From positions 1 to 64,000 of the forward strand of contig NZ_JAIOJZ010000011.1 of the NCBI RefSeq assembly GCF_020404845.1: a stretch of DNA of 64,000 nt. Direction: 5' to 3'. The stretch is from Streptomyces hyderabadensis (GTDB lineage Bacteria; Actinomycetota; Actinomycetes; Streptomycetales; Streptomycetaceae). The position numbers and the translations under genes were made by a program. Of the stretch, positions 40,215 to 48,418 are shown piece after piece. Under the pieces are notes generated by a model. The model was not told where the DNA came from. It did not search any database and saw only the letters and a list, made by a program, of their open reading frames with translations. Numbering within the stretch: the stretch's first letter is position 1; each line of letters starts with the position of its first letter.

Positions 40215-40481
40215 ACGTTGCGGCCTGGCCGTACGGGAGTTTTTGGAAGAACGGCGGTACCTGTGCGAATCTGCAGGCCACTCCTCCGGAAGGGCTGACC
40301 CTCATGCTCGGCATGGTTGTCTGGGACGTCCGCTCTCGCGCTTCGACGCCAGAGCGGTAACGGCTCCCTGCCCCAGCACACCCGCCCGTCGCTGCTGTCA
40401 TGTGGCCAGGCGTGGTTTCGGTCTGCTCCGCGTCGAAGTGCTCTTCGTGCCCCCTGCACGTTCGACCACGAGGAGTACGTG

Positions 40482-41699
40482 GTGTCCACCATCCGCTGGA
40501 TCGAAGACCACACACAGCAGTCCGCCCGGTGGCATTCCGAGAACGCCACCCCCCTGCCCAAGCGAACCGTCGTCGCCGACGACCGGGTGAAGGCCGCCGA
40601 CGCCTACCGTCTGGCCTGCGAGGGAACCGCCCTCCTGTGGCGGGGGGACTTCCACAACGCCCGGCAGCTGCTGCGGGCGATCGGCCGCCGGGTCGACCGC
40701 AAGGCGTCCGGGCCGGGTTCGTCCCCGGGCGAGACCTTCCTCCGGAACCGGCAGCACAGCCGCCACCGCGCCCGGGTCCTCGGCAAGCTGCTGGTACTGC
40801 TGGACGACGGCTACACCCTGGCGTTGCGCCGGGCCCCCGATGTCCGCCAGGCATGTCTGGAGGCCTATGGTCCGCCGACCGGACCCACCGCGGTCCCGCT
40901 CAGGGAGCTGCTGGGAGTGATCGGCGCCCACCAGTGGCGTGCGAAGGGGGTCGACGTGCCCGCGCTGGGCAGCCGCATCCACCCCCACTACGGCGTCTTC
41001 GCCCCGGTCAGAGGCGAGTACGTCGATCTGGTGGCCCGCGCACCGCTGCCGCCGGCGACCCGGCGCGCTCCCGCCACCAGTACGGCGTTCGATCTCGGCA
41101 CCGGAACCGGGGTCCTGGCCGCGGTGCTGGCTGCCCGCGGGATCGACCGCATCGTGGCCACCGACATCAGCACACGCGCCCTGGCCTGCGCCAGGGAGAA
41201 CACCCACCGGCTCGCACTGGCCGACCGCGTCGAGGTGTGGGGCCCCGGTCTGTTCCCCGAGGGCCGCGCCGACCTCGTCGTGTGCAACCCGCCCTGGCTT
41301 CCCGCCCGGCCGACCGGTCCGGTCGAGCAGGGTGTCTACGACCCGGACGGCACCATGCTCCGCGGCTTCCTCACCGGACTGGCCGGACACCTGCGCCCAG
41401 GGGGTGAGGGCTGGCTGGTCCTGTCCGACCTCGCGGAGCATCTCGGCCTGCGCACACGGCAGGAACTGCTCGACGCCGTGCACGCGGCAGGCCTCCATGT
41501 GGCGGGCAGGATCGACACCAAGCCCCGGCACCCCCGCTCCAGAGATGTCACTGATCCGCTCCACGCGGCACGCAGCGCGGAAACCACGTCCCTGTGGCGC
41601 CTGACAGCCGGTCCCCCGCGCCAGGGCGGCGCGGTCCCCGCACCGCCGAGCGGCTCGCGACACCGCCAGCCACTCCGGTACGCCATGCGGACATCGTGA
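40482..41699 (+). CDS. Class I SAM-dependent methyltransferase (NPPW type)
   Basis: Protein of 405 residues. The C-terminal half is a methyltransferase with motif I FDLGTGTGVLAAVLA near 203, an acidic turn VATDISTRALACARENT, and the catalytic NPPW tetrad near 269 (VCNPPWLP). That tetrad marks enzymes methylating an amide or exocyclic amine, such as PrmC, RsmC or HemK types. The first ~190 residues are helical and unassigned, perhaps for substrate recognition. The start is GTG 40482 with GAGGAG six bases upstream. Target and pathway are unknown; it is not in an evident operon. Confidence 0.87.
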   Translation: MSTIRWIEDHTQQSARWHSENATPLPKRTVVADDRVKAADAYRLACEGTALLWRGDFHNARQLLRAIGRRVDRKASGPGSSPGETFLRNRQHSRHRARVLGKLLVLLDDGYTLALRRAPDVRQACLEAYGPPTGPTAVPLRELLGVIGAHQWRAKGVDVPALGSRIHPHYGVFAPVRGEYVDLVARAPLPPATRRAPATSTAFDLGTGTGVLAAVLAARGIDRIVATDISTRALACARENTHRLALADRVEVWGPGLFPEGRADLVVCNPPWLPARPTGPVEQGVYDPDGTMLRGFLTGLAGHLRPGGEGWLVLSDLAEHLGLRTRQELLDAVHAAGLHVAGRIDTKPRHPRSRDVTDPLHAARSAETTSLWRLTAGPPRQGGAVPAPPSGSRHRQPLRYAMRTS

Positions 41700-41816
41700 G
41701 CCGTCCTGCCACACCTGTCGCGGTCGGCTCAGGGCCACAAGCCCGGGTCGGCCCGGCCGGCGGAACCCGAGCAGGGGGCCGCGCACCGACTGGTACCGCG
41801 CTGCCGTGCGCCGCGG

Positions 41817-41855
41817 TGTCGGACATCTGTCGGCGGCGGGCGTGATCTGTCGGCG
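41817..41855. promoter_or_regulatory. Phased TGTCGG repeats upstream of an SDR gene
   Basis: TGTCGG occurs at 41817, 41828 and 41848, 11 and 20 bp apart (one and two helical turns). Two copies belong to an 11-bp direct repeat ATCTGTCGGCG (41825, 41845), and two form short palindromes TGTC-G-GACA and TGTC-GGC-GACA. It lies about 85-120 bp before the SDR start. Confidence 0.5.
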
Positions 41856-41937
41856 ACATGTAGGCGGGGGCTGCGACCTTGGTCGGGTCGTTGCTCCTCG
41901 TGAGCACACTGCCCCCAAGCGCAAGGAGCCCGTACTC

Positions 41938-42888
41938 ATGTCTTCCGCATCCCGGAGCCGGTCGTGGGACGTTCACCGTCTGCCGTCAGCCGAGGGCAGG
42001 ACCTTCCTGGTCACGGGGGGCAACGCCGGGATCGGCTACTTCACCGCGGAGCAGCTCGCCACCACCGGCGCCGTCGTCGTCCTCGGCAGCCGGGACCGCG
42101 CGAAGGCCGACGAGGCCATGGCCTCGATCCGCTCGCGCGTCCCCGGTGCGCAGCTGCGGCACCTTCCGCTGGACCTCGCCGACCTGGCGTCCGTGCAGAC
42201 CGCCGTGGACCGGCTGGACCTCGACCGTCTCGATGCGGTGGTCCACAACGCGGGGGTCGCGCTCGACCACCCGCCGCGTCGCGACACCGGGGACGGCCAC
42301 GAGCTGATGTTCGGCACCAACCACCTCGGCCACTTCGCGCTGACCCAGTGGCTGGCCCCCCTGCTGTCCGCGGCGCCGGCCGGTCGCGTCGTGACGGTGG
42401 GCAGCTTCGCGGCGCGGTCCGAGCGCCTGGACCTGGACGATCTGCAGTCGACCCGGGACTACCGGCCCAAGCGCACCTACGGACGGTCGAAGCTGGCGCA
42501 GATGTGCTTCGGCTTCGAACTCGACCGCCGCCTGCGTGCCGTCGGCAGCACGGTGCTCAGCGTGGTGGCCCACCCCGGCGGAGCGCTGGACTCCCTGACT
42601 CCGTCCCGTCCCCCGGTGTGCGTGACGACCGCCGGCGCACGGCTGCGCGCCGCGCCCGCGAGGCTCATGGTGCAGGGCAAGGAGGCCGGAGCGTGGCCCG
42701 TCGTCCGCGCCGTCCTCGACCCGGAGGTGCGAGGAGGGCAGCTGTGGGGTCCGCGGGTCTTCGGTCTGCGCGGCATGCCGGGGAGCGAGCCCGTCCCGCC
42801 GCACATGGCCGATCCGGCGGTCGCCGCCCGCCTGTGGGCCGCCAGCGGTGCGCTGGTCGGCGCCGATCCGGACCTCGGCTTCCGGTAG
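41938..42888 (+). CDS. SDR-family oxidoreductase (retinol-dehydrogenase/WWOX-like)
   Basis: Oxidoreductase of 316 residues. It has the cofactor loop VTGGNAGIGYFTAEQL, HNAGVAL, the catalytic Ser in VGSFAA, and a YGRSKLAQ Tyr-Lys pair. The FGTNHLGHFALT string is typical of the retinol-dehydrogenase-like SDR branch. The start is ATG 41938 with AAGGAG nine bases upstream. An in-frame GTG at 41806 would absorb the repeat-rich promoter and is rejected. The substrate is unknown. A long hairpin follows the stop. Confidence 0.9.
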   Translation: MSSASRSRSWDVHRLPSAEGRTFLVTGGNAGIGYFTAEQLATTGAVVVLGSRDRAKADEAMASIRSRVPGAQLRHLPLDLADLASVQTAVDRLDLDRLDAVVHNAGVALDHPPRRDTGDGHELMFGTNHLGHFALTQWLAPLLSAAPAGRVVTVGSFAARSERLDLDDLQSTRDYRPKRTYGRSKLAQMCFGFELDRRLRAVGSTVLSVVAHPGGALDSLTPSRPPVCVTTAGARLRAAPARLMVQGKEAGAWPVVRAVLDPEVRGGQLWGPRVFGLRGMPGSEPVPPHMADPAVAARLWAASGALVGADPDLGFR

Positions 42889-42895
42889 GCGCGGT

Positions 42896-42926
42896 GCCGC
42901 GCCCACCGGAGCCGGTGCGGCGCGGC
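42896..42926. terminator. Bidirectional hairpin between SDR and nucleoside hydrolase genes
   Basis: Stem of 8 + 5 bp with one bulged C (GCCGCGCC...CACCG with CGGTG...GGCGCGGC) and a 4-nt loop, between convergent stops at 42888 and 42941. Confidence 0.6.
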
Positions 42927-42940
42927 GTCTCCCGGCGCCG

Positions 42941-43834
42941 TTACGAAGCGGTGGCGGTTCCCGCACGCTCGATACGGGCGACGATCTCCTCGGCCACCTG
43001 GTCCAGGTCGGCGTCCACGACGCGGCGGACGTGGCCCGCCGGATCACGGTGGAAGGTGGTGACGCCCTCGTCGTCGACGGTGACCGAGCCCGGCTCGGTC
43101 TGGTACAGCTCGGGACGGAGCATCGACAGGGCGGTGATCGGGTCGTGCGGGACGCTCCAGCCCTCGCCGGTGAAGCCGGTCCAGGCGTCGATCTCGCGGG
43201 CGAGCGCGACGCCGTAGGGTCCGGCGGCGCGGATGCGTTCGATGCCGTCGCGGCCGATGCGCACCCGGCGGGTGGTCTCGATGCCGGTGATCACGGTGGG
43301 GATGCCGGCGGCGAAGACGGCACGGGCGGCGGTGATGTCGCTGACGATGTTGTGCTCGGGCCTGGCGCCGGGCCCGAAGTGGCCGCCCATGAGGTAGAGC
43401 GTGCGGACGGCTCGGGCGAAGCCCGGCGCGTGGGCGAGGGCGCGGGCCAGGTTGGCCTGCGGGGCGATGCCCATGACGTCCAGCTCGCCGGGGCGGGCGA
43501 GGACTGCCTCGGCGAGGAAGCGGTCGGCGGGCACGTCGTCGCGTACGGGCTCCGTCTCCAGGTCGGTGAAGGCGGCGCCCTCGTGCCCGGCCCACCACAC
43601 CTCCTTGCCGGAGAGGGTGTCCTCGGCTCCGGGCACCACGGTCAGCTCGTGCCCGGCGAGGGCGGCGAGGCGGTGGGCGAGGCGGGCGCGCAGCAGGGTG
43701 TCGCCGTAGACGGTGGTGACGGCCTCGACGCGGACGTCGGCGGGCGAGCCGAGCAGCACGCCGAGCGCGAGCGCGTCGTCGACGTCGCTGCCGATGTCGG
43801 TGTCGAGGAGGACGTGGTGGAGTGGGGTGGTCAT
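42941..43834 (-). CDS. Nucleoside hydrolase
   Basis: Enzyme of 297 residues that cleaves the N-glycosidic bond of a nucleoside to base and ribose. The N-terminal calcium-binding cluster LLDTDIGSDVDDALAL (residues 9-24), LYLMGGHFGPG and the late HDPITAL His-Asp pair are all in place. It follows the second permease gene of a carbohydrate ABC importer by 23 bp, so it is the last gene of that operon and probably acts on the imported ligand. The start is ATG 43834 with AAGGA. The exact base is not predictable. Confidence 0.95.
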   Translation of the reverse strand: MTTPLHHVLLDTDIGSDVDDALALGVLLGSPADVRVEAVTTVYGDTLLRARLAHRLAALAGHELTVVPGAEDTLSGKEVWWAGHEGAAFTDLETEPVRDDVPADRFLAEAVLARPGELDVMGIAPQANLARALAHAPGFARAVRTLYLMGGHFGPGARPEHNIVSDITAARAVFAAGIPTVITGIETTRRVRIGRDGIERIRAAGPYGVALAREIDAWTGFTGEGWSVPHDPITALSMLRPELYQTEPGSVTVDDEGVTTFHRDPAGHVRRVVDADLDQVAEEIVARIERAGTATAS

Positions 43835-43857
43835 GCGTGGGGGTCCTTACTTCGGCG

Positions 43858-44718
43858 CTACTTGAGGCCGCTGCTCGCGATGGACTGGGTGAAGTGGCGC
43901 TGCAGGCGCAGCAGGACGACCAGCGGGATGACGGTGAGGACGACGGCGGCCGCGAAGACCTGCCCGTAGTCGACGACCATCTGGCCCTGGAGCGTGCCGA
44001 GCGCGATGGGGCCGAGCTGCTTGGCCGGTTCGGTGCCGATCAGCAGGGGCCACATGTACGCCTGCCACTGGAAGGTGAAGAGGGTGAGGCCCGCGCCGAT
44101 CAGCGCGGGGCGCGACAGCGGCAGGTGGATGCGCGTGAACACGTCCCACCAGCTCAGACCGTCGATGCGGGCGGCCTCGACGAGTTCCCTGGGTACGGCG
44201 AGGAAGAACTGGCGCAGCAGGAAGATGGCCAGACCGTTGCCGATGCCGGGCAGGATCAGGCCCGCGTACGTGTTCTGCAGGTTCCAGTCGCGGAACAGGG
44301 ACGACAGCGGGATCGCGATCGCGTCGAACGGGATCATGAAGCTGAGCAGGATGACGGCGAAGACCAGGCCGCGCCCGCGGAACTCGAAGACCGACAGGCC
44401 GAACGCGGCGCTCGCCGAGACCAGCAGTCCGAGCGCGACGGTGACGGCCGCGACCAGCACCGAGTTGAGCACGGCCCGGCCGAAGTCGCCCTGGAACAGG
44501 GTGGCGTAGTTGTGGAGCGTCGCGTCGGTGGGGATCAGGGAGCGCCAGGACAGCTCGTCGAGGCTCCCGAGGACCTGGGAGCCCGGGCGAAGTGAGCCGG
44601 CGAGGACCCACAGCAGCGGCAGCGCGAACAGCACGCCGATGACGACGGCGGCGATCGCGGGCATGTGCCGGGCCGGGGTGGGGCGGCCCCGGACCGTGGA
44701 GCGGTGAGGCGTCGTCAT
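43858..44718 (-). CDS. Carbohydrate ABC transporter permease (MalG-like)
   Basis: Permease of 286 residues with six membrane segments and the EAA loop LVEAARIDGLSWWDVFTRIHLPLSRPALIGAG. It ends in the short tail QSIASSGLK, as in sugar importer permeases of the UgpE/MalG group. The start is ATG 44718, two bases after the upstream permease stop. It pairs with the MalF-like permease encoded just upstream; no ATPase gene lies in the operon. Confidence 0.94.
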   Translation of the reverse strand: MTTPHRSTVRGRPTPARHMPAIAAVVIGVLFALPLLWVLAGSLRPGSQVLGSLDELSWRSLIPTDATLHNYATLFQGDFGRAVLNSVLVAAVTVALGLLVSASAAFGLSVFEFRGRGLVFAVILLSFMIPFDAIAIPLSSLFRDWNLQNTYAGLILPGIGNGLAIFLLRQFFLAVPRELVEAARIDGLSWWDVFTRIHLPLSRPALIGAGLTLFTFQWQAYMWPLLIGTEPAKQLGPIALGTLQGQMVVDYGQVFAAAVVLTVIPLVVLLRLQRHFTQSIASSGLK

Positions 44719-44720
44719 GG

Positions 44721-45656
44721 CTACTCCTCCCCCTTGCCCTGCATCAGCCGGTACTGGACGGCGACGACGGCGAGGGTGAGCGCGACCAGCAGCACCACCT
44801 CGGCCTGGGCGTAGTGGATGTCGCCGACGCTGTAGGCCCGGCGGAAGACGTCGTACATGAGCAGGTTGGTGGAGCCTTCGGGGCCGCCGCCGGTGAGCAG
44901 CTGGACCGGGGCGAACACCAGGAAGTTGGAGACGGTGTCGGCGACGAGGACGAAGGCCAGCGGGCGGCGCAGCAGGGGCAGCGTGACGTGCACGAAGCGC
45001 TGCCAGGCGTTCGCGCCGTCCATGGCGGCTGCGTCGTACGTCTCCTGCGGGATGTCTTGGAGGCCCGCGATGAGGAACGTCGTCCAGTAGCCGACCCCGA
45101 CCCAGCTCATCAGCACGATCAGCGCGTACAGCGCCTGTGTCGGGCTGGTGAGGAAGGGCTGGGAGGGCAGTCCGAAGACGCCCAGGAGGGCGTTGAGCGG
45201 GCCCTCGGGGCGGTAGAGGATGCCGAAGATCACGGCGGAGACGGCGGGCGGCACGGCGATCGGCGCGAAGACGAGTGAGCGCCAGAAGCGGGCGCCCTTG
45301 AAGCGCCGGTTGAACAGGACGGCGAGGCCGAGCGCGCACAGCACCTGGAGCGGGTTGACGATCACGCTGAAGAGCAGGGTGACGCGCACGCTCTGCCAGA
45401 ACTGCGGGTCGCCGAAGAGGTCGCCGTAGTTGTCGAGGCCGACGAAGCGCGTGACACCGTCGACGAGGCTGTGGTGGCGCAGGCTGTCGACGACCGCGAG
45501 CCCGGCGGGCAGCAGCCGCAGGACGAGCAGCGCGAGCAGGGCCGGGGCCAGGAAGGCGAGCGCGGTGCGGGCCTGGGAGCGGGTGCGGCGGCGCACGGCG
45601 GGCGCGGGGCCGGTGGGACGGCCGTCGGTGTCCGGGGGCCGGGTCGTACTCGTCAT
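44721..45656 (-). CDS. Carbohydrate ABC transporter permease (MalF-like)
   Basis: Permease of 311 residues with six membrane segments. The EAA loop reads ETYDAAAMDGANAWQRFVHVTLPLLRRPL, and VGLDNYGDLF near residue 70 is a typical UgpA/MalF string. The ATG overlaps the binding-protein stop (ATGA). The frame stays open over the binding-protein gene, but that is a different frame of a real gene. An MsiK-type shared ATPase would be needed for transport. Confidence 0.94.
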   Translation of the reverse strand: MTSTTRPPDTDGRPTGPAPAVRRRTRSQARTALAFLAPALLALLVLRLLPAGLAVVDSLRHHSLVDGVTRFVGLDNYGDLFGDPQFWQSVRVTLLFSVIVNPLQVLCALGLAVLFNRRFKGARFWRSLVFAPIAVPPAVSAVIFGILYRPEGPLNALLGVFGLPSQPFLTSPTQALYALIVLMSWVGVGYWTTFLIAGLQDIPQETYDAAAMDGANAWQRFVHVTLPLLRRPLAFVLVADTVSNFLVFAPVQLLTGGGPEGSTNLLMYDVFRRAYSVGDIHYAQAEVVLLVALTLAVVAVQYRLMQGKGEE

Positions 45657-46966
45657 CGCAGTCGCTCCCAGGTGCGCACCAGCTCGTCCGAGGCCTTGGC
45701 GAGCCGGGGTTCGGCGGGCGAGCCGTTGCGGATGTCGGAGAAGGCGGAGGCCAGGACGGTCTCGAACTGGGTGTAGCCGACGGAGCGCGGGCGGCTGACG
45801 GCCGTGTGCTCCAGCTCGTGCCGCATGATCGCGGCGACCCCCTCGGTGGACTTCGTGGCCTGCTCGTCCAGGCGCGCCGCGTACGCGTCGAAGGCGGCGC
45901 GGTGGGCCGGGATCAGCGGGGACGCGGCGACCGTGGCGAGGCTGCCCGCGGTGGTCAGCGAGGCGTACTCCATGAACTTCAGGCCCTCCTCCTGGCGGCC
46001 GCTGTACGGGTTGACGCCCCAGGACCAGGAGTCGGTGGGGGTCACCGGGCGGCCGCCCTCGAAGTACGGCTGCGGCGCCGTGCCCCAGGCGAACTCCTTC
46101 AGCCCGGCGAAGGAGCCCAGGTTCCACGGGCCGCCGACGAAGAACGGCACCTTGCCCGAGGTGAAGAAGGACGCGAGCTGGAACGAGGTGACGCCGCGCG
46201 GCGAGAGGCCGTCCGCGAACAGGTCGTGGTACCAGCGCATCGCCTTCACCCAGCCGTCCGTCGTGACGGCGGGCGAGAGCATGTCCTCGCCGGTGATGCC
46301 GGAACCGCCGCCGAGGGACTCGACCAGCGGCTGCAGGCCGTAGTAGGCGTCGGTCTGCTCCAGGATCAGGGCGTACGCGCAGCCCGCCCGCTGCATGGCA
46401 CGGCGCCCGGCGTCGAGGATCCTCTCCCAGGTCCAGCGCTCGGCCGGGTCCGCCGACGGGGCGCCGACGCCGGCCTTCTCCAGCAGGTCGGCGTTGTAGA
46501 AGAGGTACTGGGTGGAGGTCCACACCGGGAGCGCGCGCAGGGTGCCGTTCCAGGAGCTGATCTCGTACTGCTCCGTCGTCACGGCCGCGCGGGCCCGCCG
46601 GCCGACGCCGCTGAGGTCGGTGAGGAAGCCGCGGGCGCTGAGCGCGGGGACGCGCGGCTGGTCGACGCAGTACACGTCGATGGCCGAGTCCTTCGCGGAG
46701 AGCCGCAGTTGGAGGACGTCGTTGAGCTGCGCGGGCGGTACGGCGGTGTACGCGACCCGCAGCCCCGGGTGTGCCTGCTCGAAGCCCCGGATGACCGGCC
46801 GGAACGTCTCCGGGGTCTCGGGTCCGAGGAACCGCACGGCCCGGCCGTCGCCGGAGGCGTCGGCGGTGCACCCCGTCAGGGCCGCGCCGGAGGCGGTGGC
46901 CGCGAGGGCCGCGGCGAGCAGCGTCCTGCGGCTGAGCGGGCGCGCGGCGCCCTGAGAACGGTTCAT
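45653..46966 (-). CDS. Carbohydrate-type ABC substrate-binding lipoprotein
   Basis: Surface lipoprotein of 437 residues. The signal peptide (PLSRRTLLAAALAATASGAALTGC) has both a twin-Arg and a lipobox LTGC. The mature part is a family-1 solute-binding fold (EQAHPGLRVAYTAVP...GKVPFFVGGPWNLGSF). The start is ATG 46966. The operon ends in a nucleoside hydrolase, so a nucleoside or ribosylated compound is a reasonable ligand, though the fold family usually binds oligosaccharides. A LacI gene is divergent, with CG-centred operators between. Confidence 0.92.
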   Translation of the reverse strand: MNRSQGAARPLSRRTLLAAALAATASGAALTGCTADASGDGRAVRFLGPETPETFRPVIRGFEQAHPGLRVAYTAVPPAQLNDVLQLRLSAKDSAIDVYCVDQPRVPALSARGFLTDLSGVGRRARAAVTTEQYEISSWNGTLRALPVWTSTQYLFYNADLLEKAGVGAPSADPAERWTWERILDAGRRAMQRAGCAYALILEQTDAYYGLQPLVESLGGGSGITGEDMLSPAVTTDGWVKAMRWYHDLFADGLSPRGVTSFQLASFFTSGKVPFFVGGPWNLGSFAGLKEFAWGTAPQPYFEGGRPVTPTDSWSWGVNPYSGRQEEGLKFMEYASLTTAGSLATVAASPLIPAHRAAFDAYAARLDEQATKSTEGVAAIMRHELEHTAVSRPRSVGYTQFETVLASAFSDIRNGSPAEPRLAKASDELVRTWERLR

Positions 46967-47024
46967 GGCGACCACTGTGCATCGCTCGGGACCCCGCCAG
47001 GGGGTGCTATGGCCATCACGTATC

Positions 47025-47036
47025 CAAATCGTTTTG
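47025..47036. promoter_or_regulatory. LacI operator candidate (importer side)
   Basis: CAAATCGTTTTG, a CG-centred palindrome with one mismatched pair, 59 bp before the binding-protein start. Confidence 0.65.
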
Positions 47037-47112
47037 CATGACAGGTGACGAGAAGAGGGCAGACAGACACCGGTTCACGGCAATGCGCGACACCTTGATG
47101 GCGAGCACGATA

Positions 47113-47124
47113 CAAAACGTTTTG
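47113..47124. promoter_or_regulatory. LacI operator candidate (regulator side)
   Basis: CAAAACGTTTTG, a perfect CG-centred 12-bp palindrome, 66 bp before the LacI start and 88 bp from the other site. Confidence 0.75.
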
Positions 47125-47189
47125 CGTTCTGGGTAGGGTGACACCGACCACGGCGCCGCCCGGGCGCCACCGACGACCAGGAGGCGGAT

Positions 47190-48200
47190 GTGCACGGCTC
47201 GGGCCGCGTCAAGATCGTGGACGTGGCGGCCGCCGCCGGGGTCAGCGCGACGACGGTGTCGCATGTGATCAGCGGTCGGCGCCCGGTGTCGGCGGCCACC
47301 CGTGCCCGGGTCGAGGACGCGGTGCGCCGCCTCGGCTACCAGGCCGACCCGTCGGCGCGCGGCCTGCGCACCCAGCGCACCGACACCGTCGGGCTCGTGG
47401 TCCCGGACATCACCAACCCGTTCAACACCGAGCTGGCCGCCGGCATCCAGGCCGTCGCGTACGCTCGCGGCCTGCTGACGGTGGTGTGCGAGGCGCCCAT
47501 GACGGGCGGACCGCAACTTCCGGCGGTGCTGGGGCAGTTGACCGCTCGTCGGCTCGACGGGATCGTGCTCGGGCGGTTCGGGGCGCGGCGGGCGGACCTC
47601 GACCTGATCGCGGGTTCGGGGGCCCGTCTGGTCCGCCTCGGCACGCGGATCGCCGACGGTCCCGGCGACGTGGTGCGCGGCGCAGAGACCGAGGGCATGC
47701 GGGACCTGGTCCGGTGTCTCGTCGGCGAGCGCGGCTACCGGCGGATCGGCTTCATCGGCGGCGAGGCGGGCGTCGAGCCGGGCGGCGAGCGCTACGAGGG
47801 GTATCGGCAGGCGCTCGCCGAGGCGGGGCGGGCCGTGCCGGAGGAACTGGTCGCCTGGACGGGCTTCACGCGGGAGGGCGGTCGTGCCGGGGCTGCCCTC
47901 CTCCTCGACGCCGCCGAGCCGCCGGACGCCGTGGTGTGCGCCAACGACCTGATCGCGATCGGGGCGCTGGACGTCGCGCGTGCCCGGGGGATCGACGTGC
48001 CGGGGAGGCTGGCCGTCACCGGGTACGACGACATCGACGCGGCGTCGATGGTCTCCCCCGCGCTGACGACGGTCGTCAATCCGGCGCGGGAGATCGGCCG
48101 TTCCGCGGCCCGGCTGCTCGTCGACCGCCTCGACGGGGACACGGGTCCCGCGCGGGAAGTCGTGCTGACCCATCAGGTGGTACGGCGCGCCTCGGCGTGA
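47190..48200 (+). CDS. LacI-family repressor of the nucleoside-hydrolase/ABC operon
   Basis: Regulator of 336 residues. The N-terminal helix-turn-helix (VKIVDVAAAAGVSATTVSHVISGRRPVSAATRARVEDAVRRLGY) is followed by a ribose-binding-like sensor (DTVGLVVPDITNPFNTELAAGI onward). The start is GTG 47190 with AGGAGG five bases upstream. It is divergent from the importer operon. Two CAAAnCGTTTTG palindromes in between are the expected binding sites, giving autoregulation plus control of import. Confidence 0.94.
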   Translation: MHGSGRVKIVDVAAAAGVSATTVSHVISGRRPVSAATRARVEDAVRRLGYQADPSARGLRTQRTDTVGLVVPDITNPFNTELAAGIQAVAYARGLLTVVCEAPMTGGPQLPAVLGQLTARRLDGIVLGRFGARRADLDLIAGSGARLVRLGTRIADGPGDVVRGAETEGMRDLVRCLVGERGYRRIGFIGGEAGVEPGGERYEGYRQALAEAGRAVPEELVAWTGFTREGGRAGAALLLDAAEPPDAVVCANDLIAIGALDVARARGIDVPGRLAVTGYDDIDAASMVSPALTTVVNPAREIGRSAARLLVDRLDGDTGPAREVVLTHQVVRRASA

Positions 48201-48240
48201 GCCCGGCCGGTCGCCGACGCGCCGACGCGCCGGCGTCGCC

Positions 48241-48272
48241 CGCCGCACGGCGGACTCCTGGGCCGTGCGGCG
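48241..48272 (+). terminator. Terminator after the LacI gene
   Basis: Perfect 11-bp stem CGCCGCACGGC/GCCGTGCGGCG with a 10-nt loop, 40 bp after the stop and facing the convergent phytase gene. Confidence 0.65.
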
Positions 48273-48418
48273 AGCGGGCCGTTCTTCGCCGTTCCTCGGA
48301 ACCGGCCTCCGGGCGGCACCGGCGGGGGCGGCACCGGCGGCGGCCGAAGGCGTCGGCGGCCGGCCTCGCCGGTCCGGGGTACCGGGCGTGACGGCGGGCC
48401 GGGCCGCCCCGGCGGCCG

